Part shown: positions 9,791 through 19,052 of the stretch, piece after piece
Position numbering within the stretch: the first letter of the stretch is position 1
Layout: every line of letters begins with the position of its first letter
From: Streptomyces eurocidicus
Lineage (GTDB): Bacteria > Actinomycetota > Actinomycetes > Streptomycetales > Streptomycetaceae
Length of the DNA stretch: 64,000 bases
Assembly: GCF_002891295.1 (NCBI RefSeq)
Contig: NZ_LGUI01000001.1
Span: 62,001-126,000, forward strand
Direction: 5' to 3'
The notes under the pieces: model-generated
Database searches by the model: none
Told to the model about the DNA's origin: nothing
The model's input: only the letters and a program-made list of their open reading frames with translations
Position numbers and translations under genes: made by a program

Positions 9791-10398
9791 ACACCCGTCA
9801 CCCCGCCCGCCCCGCCCCACCAACTCCCCCAAACCTCCCGCACCCGCCCCTCCAACTCCCCCACCGACCCATCGTTCTCGATCACGAGATCCGCGATCGC
9901 CAGCCGCGCCTCCCGCGTCGCCTGCGCAGCCATCCGCGCCCGCGCCTCGTCCCGCGTCATGCCGCGCAGTCCCACGAGCCGGTCGAGGCGCGTCTCGGTG
10001 GAGGCGTCGATGACGACGACGAGGTCGTACAGCGGGGCGAGGCCGTTCTCGGCCAGGAGGGGGACATCGTGGACGATCACCGCGTCGGGGCCGGCCGCCG
10101 CTTCCAGTTGGGCGGAGCGTTCCCGGACGAGCGGGTGGACGATGGCGTTGAGGGCGGCGAGGCGCTCCGGGTCCGCGAAGACGATCGCGCCGAGCGCCGG
10201 GCGGTCGAGGCTGCCCTCGGGGGTGAGGACGCCGGGGCCGAACTCGGCGACGACGGCCGCGAGTCCGGGCGTGCCCGGCTCCACCACCTCGCGGGCGATC
10301 TTGTCGGAGTCCACCACCACGGCGCCGTACGACGCCAGGAGCCGGGAGACCTCGCTCTTGCCCGCGCCGATTCCACCGGTCAGACCAACGGACAACAT
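9715..10398 (-). CDS. coaE: Dephospho-CoA kinase
   Basis: A 227-aa enzyme for the last step of coenzyme A synthesis, phosphorylating the 3'-OH of dephospho-CoA. The start is ATG 10398 ([20 protein letters not shown]), with GGAGG 7 bases upstream. The P-loop GGIGAGKS, the lid/CoA motif [21 protein letters not shown] and [14 protein letters not shown] are all present. The core ends near VWGSW; the last ~35 residues (Gly/Pro/Ser-rich) are encoded by the intergenic repeat and are probably not needed for catalysis. Confidence 0.95.
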   Translation of the reverse strand: MLSVGLTGGIGAGKSEVSRLLASYGAVVVDSDKIAREVVEPGTPGLAAVVAEFGPGVLTPEGSLDRPALGAIVFADPERLAALNAIVHPLVRERSAQLEAAAGPDAVIVHDVPLLAENGLAPLYDLVVVIDASTETRLDRLVGLRGMTRDEARARMAAQATREARLAIADLVIENDGSVGELEGRVREVWGSWWGGAGGVTGVAPAGAFPSPAPSRNRGKPPGPLPR

Positions 10399-10506
10399 GA
10401 CCACGCCTCCGCCTCGCACTGCCCCGCGGGAAGCGGGGAGGAACACAGGCCGGCACCGGAGCACCGGGACGCGGGACGGGCGCGGCCTGTCGCGCAGCCT
10501 ATCCGA

Positions 10507-11448
10507 TCAGCCCGTCTCGCCTTCCCGGTCGGCAAGGAAGCGCTCGAACTCCGCGCCCAGTTCGTCGGCGGAGGGCAGTTCCACCGGCTCGGCCACGAGG
10601 TTGCCCCGGGTCTCGGAGCCGGCCACCGCGTCGTACTGGTGCTCAAGTCCCCGGACGAGGGAGACGAGTTCCTCGTCGCCGTCGGAGATCTGACGCTCGA
10701 TCTCCTCCTGGGTACGCAGCGCCTCCGTGCGCAGCGAGTGCGCAGCGTTCGGCAGCACGAGGCCCGTGGCGGCGGTGATCGCCTCCAGGGCGGTCAGGGC
10801 CGCGTCGGGGTAGGGCGAGCGGGCGACGTAGTGCGGGACGTGCGCGGCGACGCCGAGCACATCGTGGCCGGCCTCCGCCAGGCGGTACTCGACGAGCGAC
10901 TCGGCGCTGCCGGGCACCTGCGCCTCGTCGAAGAAGCTGCGGTGACCGGGCATCAGGTCCGTGCGGTTGCCGTGCGGCGTGATGCCCACGGGACGGGTGT
11001 GGGGGACGCCCATGGGGATGCCGTGGAAGTTGACCGAGAGCCGCACACCGAGCCGCTCCACGAGCTGGCGGACGGCCGCCGCGAAGCGCTCCCACTCCAC
11101 GTCCGGCTCGGGGCCGGTGAGGAGGAGGAAGGGCGCGCCGGTGGCGTCCTGTGCCAGCCGCAGTTCGATCTTCGGGGTCTCATAGGCGCTCCAGCGGTCG
11201 CGCTGGAAGGTCAGCAAGGGGCGCCGGGCCCGGTAGTCGATGAGCCGGTCGTGGTCGAAGCGGGCGACGACCTGGTGCGGCAGGCTGTCCAGCAGCCGTC
11301 CGACGATCAGTTCACCCGTCGCTCCGGCGTCGATGTAGCCGTCGAAGTGGTAGAGCATGACCAGGCCGGCCATGTCCTGGGCCAAGGCCAGGTCGGCCAC
11401 GGCGAGCCCCTTGGGCTCCCATTCGTACAAACCCTGCGGATCCAACAC
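10507..11448 (-). CDS. PAC2 (proteasome assembly chaperone) family protein
   Basis: A 313-aa soluble protein of the PAC2 family, common upstream of coaE in actinobacteria. The GTG at 11448 ([17 protein letters not shown]) has GAGGAAC 7 bases upstream. Recognisable segments are [33 protein letters not shown], a [13 protein letters not shown] core and a C-terminal helical region containing [17 protein letters not shown]. The family was named after eukaryotic proteasome chaperones; its bacterial role is not established. Confidence 0.85.
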   Translation of the reverse strand: MLDPQGLYEWEPKGLAVADLALAQDMAGLVMLYHFDGYIDAGATGELIVGRLLDSLPHQVVARFDHDRLIDYRARRPLLTFQRDRWSAYETPKIELRLAQDATGAPFLLLTGPEPDVEWERFAAAVRQLVERLGVRLSVNFHGIPMGVPHTRPVGITPHGNRTDLMPGHRSFFDEAQVPGSAESLVEYRLAEAGHDVLGVAAHVPHYVARSPYPDAALTALEAITAATGLVLPNAAHSLRTEALRTQEEIERQISDGDEELVSLVRGLEHQYDAVAGSETRGNLVAEPVELPSADELGAEFERFLADREGETG

Positions 11449-11577
11449 AGTGACCGTTCCTCCTCATGTTCCGTACGGGGGAACGCGCGGGGAGGGTCCG
11501 GCAATTCCCGCGGCCGTGGGGCGCAACACGGCGGACACACTTCCCGGCCGGGGGTCGCGAGGCGGACGCGGGCAAGC

Positions 11578-11613
11578 GATAAGGCCCGCCCCCCGAAGGG
11601 GACGGGCCTTATC
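11578..11613. terminator. Hairpin terminator downstream of rpsA
   Basis: The arms gataaggcccg / cgggccttatc pair perfectly, with further C/G pairing toward a gaa-centred loop. The hairpin begins 34 bases past the rpsA stop, in the position expected for the end of the rpsA transcript. Confidence 0.8.
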
Positions 11614-11646
11614 TCAGTCAGCTGTCAGCTGCTGCCGGTCAGAGCC

Positions 11647-13152
11647 TCAGCTCTGGCCGCCGGCGAGCTTCTCGCGGAGCGCGGCGAGCGCCTCGTCCGA
11701 CGCCAGGGCGCCGGAGTTGTCGGCCGACTCCGAGGAGTACGAGCCGCCGGAGACGTTGCCACCGGTGGAGGCGGCGGCCGGAGCGGCAGCGCCCTCGGCA
11801 GCGGCCTGCTCGTCGGCCTCGCGGGACTTGATGACCTGCGCCTGGTGCTGCTCGAAGCGCTGCTGCGCCTCGGCGTACTGGCGCTCCCACTCCTCGCGCT
11901 GCTTCTCGTAACCCTCGAGCCAGTCGTTGGCCTCGGGGTCGAAGCCCTCGGGGTAGATGTAGTTGCCCTGGTCGTCGTAGGACGCGGCCATGCCGTACAG
12001 GGTCGGGTCGAACTCGACCACGGACGGGTCGGCACCGAAGGACTCGTTGGCCTGCTTCAGCGAGAGGCTGATGCGACGACGCTCGAGGTCGATGTCGATG
12101 ACCTTGACGAAGATCTCGTCGTTGACCTGGACGACCTGCTCCGGGATCTCCACGTGGCGCTCGGCCAGCTCGGAGATGTGCACCAGGCCCTCGATGCCCT
12201 CGTCGACGCGGACGAACGCACCGAACGGAACGAGCTTGGTGACCTTACCCGGGACGACCTGACCGATCTGGTGGGTCCGGGCGAACTGCTGCCACGGGTC
12301 TTCCTGCGTCGCCTTGAGCGACAGGGAGACGCGCTCGCGGTCCATGTCGACGTCGAGAACCTCGACGGTGACTTCCTGACCGACCTCGACGACCTCGGAC
12401 GGGTGGTCGATGTGCTTCCAGGAGAGCTCGGAGACGTGGACGAGACCGTCGACGCCGCCGAGGTCCACGAACGCACCGAAGTTGACGATCGAGGAGACGA
12501 CGCCGGAGCGGACCTGGCCCTTCTGCAGGGTCGTGAGGAAGGTCTGGCGGACCTCGCTCTGGGTCTGCTCCAGCCAGGCACGGCGGGACAGGACCACGTT
12601 GTTGCGGTTCTTGTCCAGCTCGATGATCTTGGCCTCGAGCTCCTTGCCCACGTAGGGCTGGAGGTCGCGGACGCGGCGCATCTCGACCAGGGAGGCCGGG
12701 AGGAAGCCACGGAGGCCGATGTCGAGGATGAGACCACCCTTGACGACCTCGATGACGGTACCGGTGACGATCCCGTCCTCTTCCTTGATCTTCTCGATCG
12801 TGCCCCAGGCACGCTCGTACTGAGCGCGCTTCTTGGACAGGATGAGACGACCCTCCTTGTCCTCCTTCTGGAGAACCAGGGCCTCGATCTCGTCGCCGAC
12901 CTTGACGACCTCGTTCGGGTCGACGTCGTGCTTGATCGAAAGCTCGCGGGAAGGGATGACGCCTTCGGTCTTGTAACCGATGTCGAGCAGGACCTCGTCC
13001 CGGTCGACCTTCACGATGACGCCGTCGACGATGTCGCCGTCGTTGAAGTACTTGATCGTCTCGTCGATCGCGGCGAGGAAGGCTTCCTCGTTACCGATGT
13101 CGTTGACCGCAACCTGCGGGGTGGTGGCGGTGGTCTCGGTGCTGCTCGTCAT
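11647..13152 (-). CDS. rpsA: 30S ribosomal protein S1
   Basis: A 501-aa actinobacterial S1 with four S1/OB-fold repeats at about residues 34-106, 125-190, 208-276 and 293-362. Examples are GDIVDGVIVKVDRDEVLLDI and KGQVRSGVVSSIVNFGAFVD with its VDGLVHVSELSW end. The C-terminus is acidic and low-complexity (ADEQAAAEGAAAPAAASTGG), as in other actinomycetes, which have fewer S1 repeats than the six of E. coli. S1 helps load mRNAs on the 30S subunit. GGAG lies 11 bases before ATG 13152. Confidence 0.98.
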   Translation of the reverse strand: MTSSTETTATTPQVAVNDIGNEEAFLAAIDETIKYFNDGDIVDGVIVKVDRDEVLLDIGYKTEGVIPSRELSIKHDVDPNEVVKVGDEIEALVLQKEDKEGRLILSKKRAQYERAWGTIEKIKEEDGIVTGTVIEVVKGGLILDIGLRGFLPASLVEMRRVRDLQPYVGKELEAKIIELDKNRNNVVLSRRAWLEQTQSEVRQTFLTTLQKGQVRSGVVSSIVNFGAFVDLGGVDGLVHVSELSWKHIDHPSEVVEVGQEVTVEVLDVDMDRERVSLSLKATQEDPWQQFARTHQIGQVVPGKVTKLVPFGAFVRVDEGIEGLVHISELAERHVEIPEQVVQVNDEIFVKVIDIDLERRRISLSLKQANESFGADPSVVEFDPTLYGMAASYDDQGNYIYPEGFDPEANDWLEGYEKQREEWERQYAEAQQRFEQHQAQVIKSREADEQAAAEGAAAPAAASTGGNVSGGSYSSESADNSGALASDEALAALREKLAGGQS

Positions 13153-13390
13153 GTGGGAAAAGGCTCCGGTACGGACAGTGAGTCGTAGGTACTGCTACGC
13201 CGAGAGCCCGTATCGCACCGCCGAAGCCGGACAGCCTTAGAGGCGCACTACCCGGGGACCCAGGGAAATCCGAGGACTTCCCGAAGGCTCCCGAAGAAGA
13301 TCGAAAGCGCCTCGACAACCGAGGGGACATACAACAAGTGCGAGCGTGACCTGCTCTGTCTGAGGCGCGCAGGCCCGCAGCGCAACTTGT

Positions 13391-13419
13391 AGCATACGGG
13401 GGCAGCCGGGCACGGTCAA
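13391..13419 (-). promoter_or_regulatory. Strong vegetative promoter for rpsA
   Basis: On the minus strand, TTGACC (13414-13419) and TATGCT (13391-13396) are spaced by exactly 17 bases, close to the HrdB-type consensus. Transcription would begin near 13384, giving a leader of about 230 bases before ATG 13152. The rest of 13153-13582 holds no ORF that I can support. The leader could carry autoregulation, as S1 leaders do elsewhere; no structure was computed. Confidence 0.7.
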
Positions 13420-13582
13420 TGCGCGAAGGCGCACACCCGGGACGAAACCCGCCATAACGGGCACAACTTATGTTTTGCGAGGCCACGCGGGCCCCGCCGC
13501 ACCCCGGAGCTTCACGCTCGGGTGTCCCAGAAGATACGACATAGTCCGATGAACCACTACTGCCGAGGGCACGACGGTCGAA

Positions 13583-14386
13583 ATGATCCAAGAGTACGAA
13601 CCGGAAGCGACCCGACGGGCCAGCGGCGAGGCCGAGAGCAGCCGGGCCAGCCGGGGCTGGTGGGACCGTAACGCCGACGAGTACCAGACCGAGCACGGCG
13701 CCTTCCTCGGCGACGACCGCTTCGTCTGGGGCCCGGAGGGTCTCGACGAGGCCGACGCCCGCCTCCTCGGCCCGGCGGAGGAGCTGAAGGGCCTCGACGT
13801 CCTGGAGATCGGCGCGGGCGCCGCCCAGTGCTCCCGCTGGCTGGCCGCGCAGGGCGCCCGGCCCGTGGCCCTCGACCTCTCCCACCGCCAGCTCCAGCAC
13901 GCCCTGCGGATCGGCGGCGACGTCCCGCTGGTGGAGGCGGACGCGGGGGCGCTGCCCTTCGCCGACGGCTCCTTCGACCTCGCCTGCTCCGCCTACGGGG
14001 CGGTCCCCTTCGTCGCCGACCCGGTGCGGGTGATGCGGGAGGTGCGCCGGGTGCTGCGGCCGGGCGGGCGCTGGGTCTTCTCCGTGACCCACCCCATCCG
14101 CTGGGCGTTCCCGGACGAGCCCGGCCCCGAGGGCCTTTCCGTGGCGGCGTCCTACTTCGACCGCACGCCCTACGTCGAGCAGGACGAGCACGGGCGGGCC
14201 GTCTACGTGGAGCACCACCGCACGGTCGGCGACCGGGTGCGCGACGTGGTCGCGGGCGGTTTCCGGCTGGTGGACCTGGTGGAGCCGGAGTGGCCCGCCT
14301 GGAACACGCAGGAGTGGGGCGGCTGGTCCCCGCTGCGCGGGAACCTGATCCCGGGCACCGCGATTTTCGTCTGCGCGCGCGACTAG
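13583..14386 (+). CDS. Class I SAM-dependent methyltransferase
   Basis: A 267-aa protein with a Methyltransf_11-type fold: SAM motif I VLEIGAGAAQCSRWLA near residue 75, an acidic end of strand 2 (VALDLS), motif II FDLACSAYGAVPF, and a post-II VLRPGGRWVFSVTHPIRW segment typical of small-molecule methyltransferases. The C-terminus contains EPEWPAWNTQEWGGWSP. The substrate is unknown. It is divergent from rpsA and followed 15 bases later by hrpB. Confidence 0.88.
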   Translation: MIQEYEPEATRRASGEAESSRASRGWWDRNADEYQTEHGAFLGDDRFVWGPEGLDEADARLLGPAEELKGLDVLEIGAGAAQCSRWLAAQGARPVALDLSHRQLQHALRIGGDVPLVEADAGALPFADGSFDLACSAYGAVPFVADPVRVMREVRRVLRPGGRWVFSVTHPIRWAFPDEPGPEGLSVAASYFDRTPYVEQDEHGRAVYVEHHRTVGDRVRDVVAGGFRLVDLVEPEWPAWNTQEWGGWSPLRGNLIPGTAIFVCARD

Positions 14387-14401
14387 CGCGAGACTGGGCG
14401 G

Positions 14402-16981
14402 GTGATCCGCACCGACGCCCTCGAACAGCTGCCCGTACGTTCCGCCCTGCCCGCCCTGACCCGGGCGCTCGACGAGCGGGGCGTGGCGGTGCTGTGCGCC
14501 CCGCCCGGCACGGGAAAGACGACGCTGGTGCCGCTCGCCCTCGCCGGCCTGACCGGGCAGGAGGGGCCGGAGGGTGCTTCGGCCGGGCGGCCCCGGCGGG
14601 TGCTGGTCGCGGAGCCCCGCCGGATCGCGGCGCGGGCCGCCGCCCGGCGCATGGCCTGGCTGCTGGGCGAGCCGGTGGGCGAGCGGGTGGGCTTCACCGT
14701 GCGCGGCGAGCGGCGGGCCGGGCCCCGCACGGTGGTGGAAGTGGTCACCACCGGTGTGCTGCTCCAGCGCCTCCAGCGCGACCCGGAGCTGGCCGGCGTC
14801 GGCACCGTGATCCTCGACGAGTGCCATGAGCGCCATCTGGACGCGGACACCGCCGCCGCCTTCCTGCTGGACGTAAGGGCCGCGCTCCGGCCCGAGCTGC
14901 GGCTGGTCGCGGCGTCCGCGACGACGGACGCGGAGGGCTGGGCCCGGCTGCTGGGCGACGCCCCGGTGGTGACGGCGCGGGGGACGTCCCACCCGGTGGA
15001 CGTGGTGTGGGCCGCGCCGGACCGGCCGGTACGGCCGCCGCACGGGATGCGGGTGGACCCGGCGCTCCTGGAGCACGTCGCGGGTGTGGTGCGGCGGGCC
15101 CTGCGGGAGCGGGAGGGCGACGTGCTGTGCTTCCTGCCGGGCGTCGGCGAGATCTCCCGGGTGGCCGGCCGACTGGGCGGGCCCGGGGCGCTGGGCGCCG
15201 AGGTCCTCCAGGTGCACGGGCGGGCCCCGGCTGAGGTGCAGGACGCGGTGCTGGCGGGCGGCTCGGGCGTCCGCCGGGTGGTGCTGGCGACCTCGGTGGC
15301 GGAGTCCAGTCTGACCGTGCCCGGGGTGCGCGTGGTGGTGGACTCCGGTCTGGCGCGCGAGCCGCGCACGGACCACGCGCGCGGCCTGAGCGCGCTGACG
15401 ACCGTACGGGCGTCCCACGCCGCCGCCCGGCAGCGGGCGGGCCGTGCGGGGCGCGAGGCGCCGGGCGTGGTGTACCGCTGCTGGACCGAGGCCGACGACG
15501 GCCGGCTGCCCCGCTTCCCCGCCGCCGAGATCACCGTCGCGGACCTGACGGCGTTCGCGCTCCAGGCCGCGTGCTGGGGCGACCCCGACGCGACGGGTCT
15601 CGCCCTGCTGGACCCGCCGCCGTCCGGGGCGATGGCCGCGGCCCGGGAGGTGCTGACCGCCACGGGTGCGGTCGGTCCGGACGGCCGCCCCACCGACCGG
15701 GGCCGCCGGATGGCCCGGCTGGGCGTCCATCCGCGACTGGCGCGCGCCCTGCTCGACGGCGCGCGCGAGGTCGGGGCGCGCCGGGCGGCCGAGGTGGTCG
15801 CCCTGCTGAGCGAGGAACCGCCCCGGGACTACGGGGACGACCTGGCGGCGGCGTGGCGCGCGGCCCGGCGCGGGAACGACGCGTACGGCGCCCGGTGGCG
15901 CGCGGAGGCGAGACGGCTGGAGGGGGCGCTCAAGGGGGGCGCGGGGCCCTACTCAGGCGGCCGGGACGGGGGCTCGGGGGACGGCGGTCGCGGAGTTTCC
16001 TCGGACGACGCCGTCGCCGGGCTCGTGACCGCGCTCGCCTTCCCCGAGCGCGTGGCCCGGCTGCGCGGCGAGGGCGCGTACCTCATGGCCTCGGGCACCG
16101 GGGCCGCGCTGGGCGACGGGTCTCGGCTGCGCAGCGCGCCGTGGCTCGCGGTGGCCGTCGCCGACCGGCCCGTCACGGCGGCCTCGGCGCGGGTCCTGCT
16201 CGGCGCGGTGATCGACGAGGACACGGCCCGGAGCGCGGCCCGCGCCCTGTACGCGGAGGGCGAGGAGGTCCACTGGTCCGAGGAGCGGCGCGACGTCGTG
16301 GCCCGGCGCGTCGAGCGGCTGGGCGCGGTGGAGCTGGCCGAGCGCCCCCTGACGGCCCCGGACCCCGCGCTCGTACGGGCCGCCCTGCTCGACGGCCTGC
16401 GGAGCGAGGGCCTCGGCCTGCTGCGCTGGCCGGACGGAGCGGCGGGGCTGCGCCAGCGGCTGGCCTTCCTCCACCGCGAGCTCGGGGAGCCCTGGCCGGA
16501 CGTGTCCGACGAGGCCCTGCTGGCGGGCGCGGAGGACTGGCTCGGCTGGGAGCTGGGGCGGGCGCGGAGGCGGGCCGATCTGGAGCGGCTGGACGCGGGC
16601 AAGGCGCTGGAGCGGCTGCTGCCGTGGGCGAGCGGGGCGGCCGGGCGCCTGGACGAGCTGGCGCCCGAGCGACTGGAGGTGCCGAGCGGCTCCCGGATCC
16701 GGGTGGACTACGGCGCGTCGCAGCCCGTGCTGGCCGTCAAGCTCCAGGAGCTGTTCGGCCTCCAGGAGACCCCTCGCCTCGCGGGCGGCCGGGTCCCCGT
16801 GCTCGTACACCTGCTGTCCCCGGCGGGGCGTCCGGCGGCGGTGACGGCGGACCTGGCGTCGTTCTGGCGGGAGGGGTACCGGGCGGTACGCGCGGAGCTG
16901 CGGGGCCGGTACCCGCGGCATCCCTGGCCGGAGGACCCTTCGGCGGCGGTGGCGACGCGGCGGACGAACGCGCGGCGGTGA
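14402..16981 (+). CDS. hrpB: ATP-dependent helicase HrpB
   Basis: An 859-aa DEAH-type RNA helicase-like protein. Motifs are Walker A APPGTGKTT (about residue 40), motif Ia VLVAEPRRIAARAAARRMA, Walker B LDECHERHLD, motif III ASATTD, and motif VI QRAGRAGREAPGVVYR, followed by helicase-associated and HrpB C-terminal domains (ending RYPRHPWPEDP). The start is GTG 14402, 15 bases after the methyltransferase stop. A GAGACT hexamer ends 7 bases before it, so a leaderless transcript is possible. HrpB's cellular role is poorly known. Confidence 0.95.
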   Translation: MIRTDALEQLPVRSALPALTRALDERGVAVLCAPPGTGKTTLVPLALAGLTGQEGPEGASAGRPRRVLVAEPRRIAARAAARRMAWLLGEPVGERVGFTVRGERRAGPRTVVEVVTTGVLLQRLQRDPELAGVGTVILDECHERHLDADTAAAFLLDVRAALRPELRLVAASATTDAEGWARLLGDAPVVTARGTSHPVDVVWAAPDRPVRPPHGMRVDPALLEHVAGVVRRALREREGDVLCFLPGVGEISRVAGRLGGPGALGAEVLQVHGRAPAEVQDAVLAGGSGVRRVVLATSVAESSLTVPGVRVVVDSGLAREPRTDHARGLSALTTVRASHAAARQRAGRAGREAPGVVYRCWTEADDGRLPRFPAAEITVADLTAFALQAACWGDPDATGLALLDPPPSGAMAAAREVLTATGAVGPDGRPTDRGRRMARLGVHPRLARALLDGAREVGARRAAEVVALLSEEPPRDYGDDLAAAWRAARRGNDAYGARWRAEARRLEGALKGGAGPYSGGRDGGSGDGGRGVSSDDAVAGLVTALAFPERVARLRGEGAYLMASGTGAALGDGSRLRSAPWLAVAVADRPVTAASARVLLGAVIDEDTARSAARALYAEGEEVHWSEERRDVVARRVERLGAVELAERPLTAPDPALVRAALLDGLRSEGLGLLRWPDGAAGLRQRLAFLHRELGEPWPDVSDEALLAGAEDWLGWELGRARRRADLERLDAGKALERLLPWASGAAGRLDELAPERLEVPSGSRIRVDYGASQPVLAVKLQELFGLQETPRLAGGRVPVLVHLLSPAGRPAAVTADLASFWREGYRAVRAELRGRYPRHPWPEDPSAAVATRRTNARR

Positions 16982-17003
16982 CGCGGCTTCGCCCTGGCCC
17001 CTC

Positions 17004-17053
17004 GTCCTCAATCGCCGGACGGGCTGATTTCAGCCCGTCCGGCGATTGAGGAC
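17004..17053. terminator. Perfect 23-bp stem hairpin after hrpB; composite repeat copy 2
   Basis: Two 23-base arms (17004-17026 and 17031-17053) are exactly complementary around an attt loop. The arm sequence contains the recurrent core cgccggacgggctg. It lies between hrpB and the oppositely oriented 63-aa gene, so it can terminate both. gaaggggcgggtagggg follows, as in other copies of the repeat. Confidence 0.85.
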
Positions 17054-17119
17054 ATTCGGGAAGGGGCGGGTAGGGGAAAAAGCCCCGCGCAGCGGCACCA
17101 CACCCCCACCCCGCTCACC

Positions 17120-17311
17120 TCACGGCAGATACCGCTCCACCGCCGCCGCCCCCTTCTCCTCGATCAGTCGCTTCGCCGCCTCGACCCGCTCCGGCGTGAC
17201 GTCCCGGCCGGACGCCATGACCAGGTCCTCCGGGTCGAACGGCCGCTCGCCGCCCGTGTACAGGCGGCCCGGCCGGGACGTGGTGGACGTGTCCTCGGGG
17301 CTCTCCTTCAC
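17120..17311 (-). CDS. Conserved small hypothetical protein (63 aa)
   Basis: It starts at GTG 17311 with GAGGAGGG upstream, giving MKESPEDTSTTSRPGRLYTG and a C-terminal helix (VTPERVEAAKRLIEEKGAAA, then VERYLP). I recall near-identical small proteins in many Streptomyces but no function. It is soluble and acidic at the N-terminus. It sits 16 bases after the DUF3068 gene in the same direction, so it is probably co-transcribed. Confidence 0.75.
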   Translation of the reverse strand: MKESPEDTSTTSRPGRLYTGGERPFDPEDLVMASGRDVTPERVEAAKRLIEEKGAAAVERYLP

Positions 17312-17327
17312 GGTGGCCCTCCTCTGT

Positions 17328-18368
17328 TCAGCGGCCCCCACCGGGGGTCGGCTGTTCGAATGTCCCTCCATCCTGGGACATACCCACCCCGATCGCACGC
17401 CGATCTCCCGGCGGATCCGGGGCACCGGCCCGCGCGCGGCGGGAGCGGGCCTCCAGGACGAGCGCCAGGGTCAGCAGGGCGGTGCCGAGGCCCGCGAATC
17501 CCCAGGGGAGGTAGGTGGTGAGGAGGAGGACGAGCCGCCGCTGCGAGGTGACGAGGTCGACCGTCGCGTCGAGGTAGTCGGGGCGCATCTTCACATGGCC
17601 GGCGAAGGCGGTGATGGGCTCCTTCTCGGGGTGGCCGGTCCAGCGCATCTCCTCGCGGTGGACCTCCTCGCCGTTGACGGGCGCGCCGGTGACCGGGTCG
17701 ACCCAGAACATGCGCTTGGTGGTGTACCAGCGCTCCAGGCCGAGCTGCCGGACGGCGTCGGGGGTGATGCCGAGCGGCAGGGTCTTCGGCAGGGGCACCT
17801 CGGTCCAGGGGATCGTCTGCTCGAAGTAGTAGACGTCCAGGCCGCGGAAGGCGCGGGTGCCCCGGTAGTGGATGGGGGCGGACGTGCGGGTCTGCATGTC
17901 GAAGTAGCGGTAGTCGCGCTTCTCCACGAGGAAGGGCCATTTGTAGGCGATGCCGTCGCGGCGTACGGGGGTGCCGTCGACGTGCTCGCCGCCCGCGTGC
18001 ACGGGCTGCTGGCTGTGGGCGTCGAAGACGTAGCGCTCGGGGATCCGCGAGACCATCGCGCCGTCGGGTCCCGCGGCGAAGGTGAGGGTGTCCCAGACGA
18101 CGACGTCACGGCCGGTGGCCGCGCGGACCTTCGCCGCCTCCTCCGTGTTGCCCTTGAGGGTCTGGATCATGGTGACCTTGGGGACGGTCTTCGGCTTCAG
18201 CGTGGCGTAGTCGATGAGGGTGGCGTCCTTCGCCTCCATGACGACCGCCTGGTACCGGCATGCGGGGACCTTGGCGAGCCGGGGGAAGGCGTACCAGCGC
18301 AGGAGCGGTGCGAGGGCGGCGAGGAAGACGGCGAGGGCGAGGAGGACCAGGCTCGCTCGGCGGCGCAC
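17328..18368 (-). CDS. DUF3068 domain membrane-anchored protein
   Basis: A 346-aa protein with an N-terminal membrane segment (LVLLALAVFLAALAPLLRWY), a large external domain, and a C-terminal membrane helix (LTTYLPWGFAGLGTALLTLA) before an Arg-rich tail. The external part contains YFDMQTRTSAPIHYRGTRAF and YYFEQTIPWTEVPLPK, characteristic of DUF3068, an actinobacterial porin-like/PorA-associated family. The function is not established. It is flanked on the same strand by the 44-aa membrane peptide gene and the 63-aa gene. Confidence 0.88.
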   Translation of the reverse strand: MRRRASLVLLALAVFLAALAPLLRWYAFPRLAKVPACRYQAVVMEAKDATLIDYATLKPKTVPKVTMIQTLKGNTEEAAKVRAATGRDVVVWDTLTFAAGPDGAMVSRIPERYVFDAHSQQPVHAGGEHVDGTPVRRDGIAYKWPFLVEKRDYRYFDMQTRTSAPIHYRGTRAFRGLDVYYFEQTIPWTEVPLPKTLPLGITPDAVRQLGLERWYTTKRMFWVDPVTGAPVNGEEVHREEMRWTGHPEKEPITAFAGHVKMRPDYLDATVDLVTSQRRLVLLLTTYLPWGFAGLGTALLTLALVLEARSRRARAGAPDPPGDRRAIGVGMSQDGGTFEQPTPGGGR

Positions 18369-18386
18369 GGCGCGCTCTCCCCGCGC

Positions 18387-18521
18387 CTAGGGGTGCGCGG
18401 GGGCGGAGGTGAGCAAGGGCTCGGGCGAGGTGTGCCCGCGTGGCGGCCCGACGCCGGTGACGATGAGGACGAGGGCGACGGCGGCGACGAGTCCGACGGC
18501 CGCGGCGGCCAGTGCGCGCAT
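18387..18521 (-). CDS. Small membrane peptide (SPW_0924-like, 44 aa)
   Basis: The ATG at 18521 opens a 44-codon frame: MRALAAAAVGLVAAVALVLI, then VTGVGPPRGHTSPEPLLTSA and PAHP, ending in TAG at 18387-18389. It has one hydrophobic helix at the N-terminus and a short Pro/Ser-rich outside tail ending ...PxxP. I recognise the layout as the small SPW_0924 family of Streptomyces, whose function is unknown. The stop lies 18 bases before the DUF3068 start. Confidence 0.75.
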   Translation of the reverse strand: MRALAAAAVGLVAAVALVLIVTGVGPPRGHTSPEPLLTSAPAHP

Positions 18522-18620
18522 GCTCGGCCTCCAGAACTGACGGGGCATCAGGGCTGGGGCACGGTATCAACACGGGACGAAGATGAGAACACGTAACGCC
18601 CCCGCCTGAAGGCTAGGGGG

Positions 18621-18841
18621 CGTTACGGGCCACCGTTACGGGCCACCGTTACGGGCCACCGCCACGGACCACCGCCACGGACCACCGCCACGGACCACCG
18701 CCACGGACCACCGCCACGGACCACCGCCACGGACCACCGCCACGGACCACCGCCACGAGCCACCGCCACGGACCACCGCCACGGACCACCGCCACGGACC
18801 ACCGCCACGGACCACCACCACGAGCCACCACCACGAAACCG
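18621..18841. repeat. 13-bp tandem repeat array, about 17 copies
   Basis: The unit cgccacggaccac is repeated head to tail without gaps. The first three copies are cgttacgggccac, the copy at 18751 reads cgccacgagccac, and the last two degenerate (caccacgagccac, caccacgaaaccg). Because 13 is not a multiple of 3, every minus-strand frame reads the same 13-residue pattern, so the ORFs here are artefacts. The remaining 18842-19052 stretch up to the polA stop shows no gene. Confidence 0.95.
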
Positions 18842-19052
18842 CGCCGACGTGCGGCAAGCGGCAGGAGCGGGAGCCGCACGACCCGGCCGCCCGTCGGCCT
18901 GCGGCGGCAGGGCCGCCCGGGCCGACCCGGGCCTGCCCAGTGGCACCCGGTGGCACCCGGCGGCGGGCACACCACCACCCCGGGACCACCCGCCCCGCAC
19001 CCCCGCACCCCGCCCGGGTCCGGACCCGAACCGGACCCGGACCCCCAGACGA

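Noticed and set aside
10069-13188. 1039-codon plus-strand ORF opposite rpsA and the PAC2 gene
   Set aside because: Antisense shadow of well-supported genes; the translation is repetitive Asp/Val/Leu-rich.
18621-18841. Possible CRISPR array
   Set aside because: Units are 13 bases with no spacers between them, and no cas genes are nearby.
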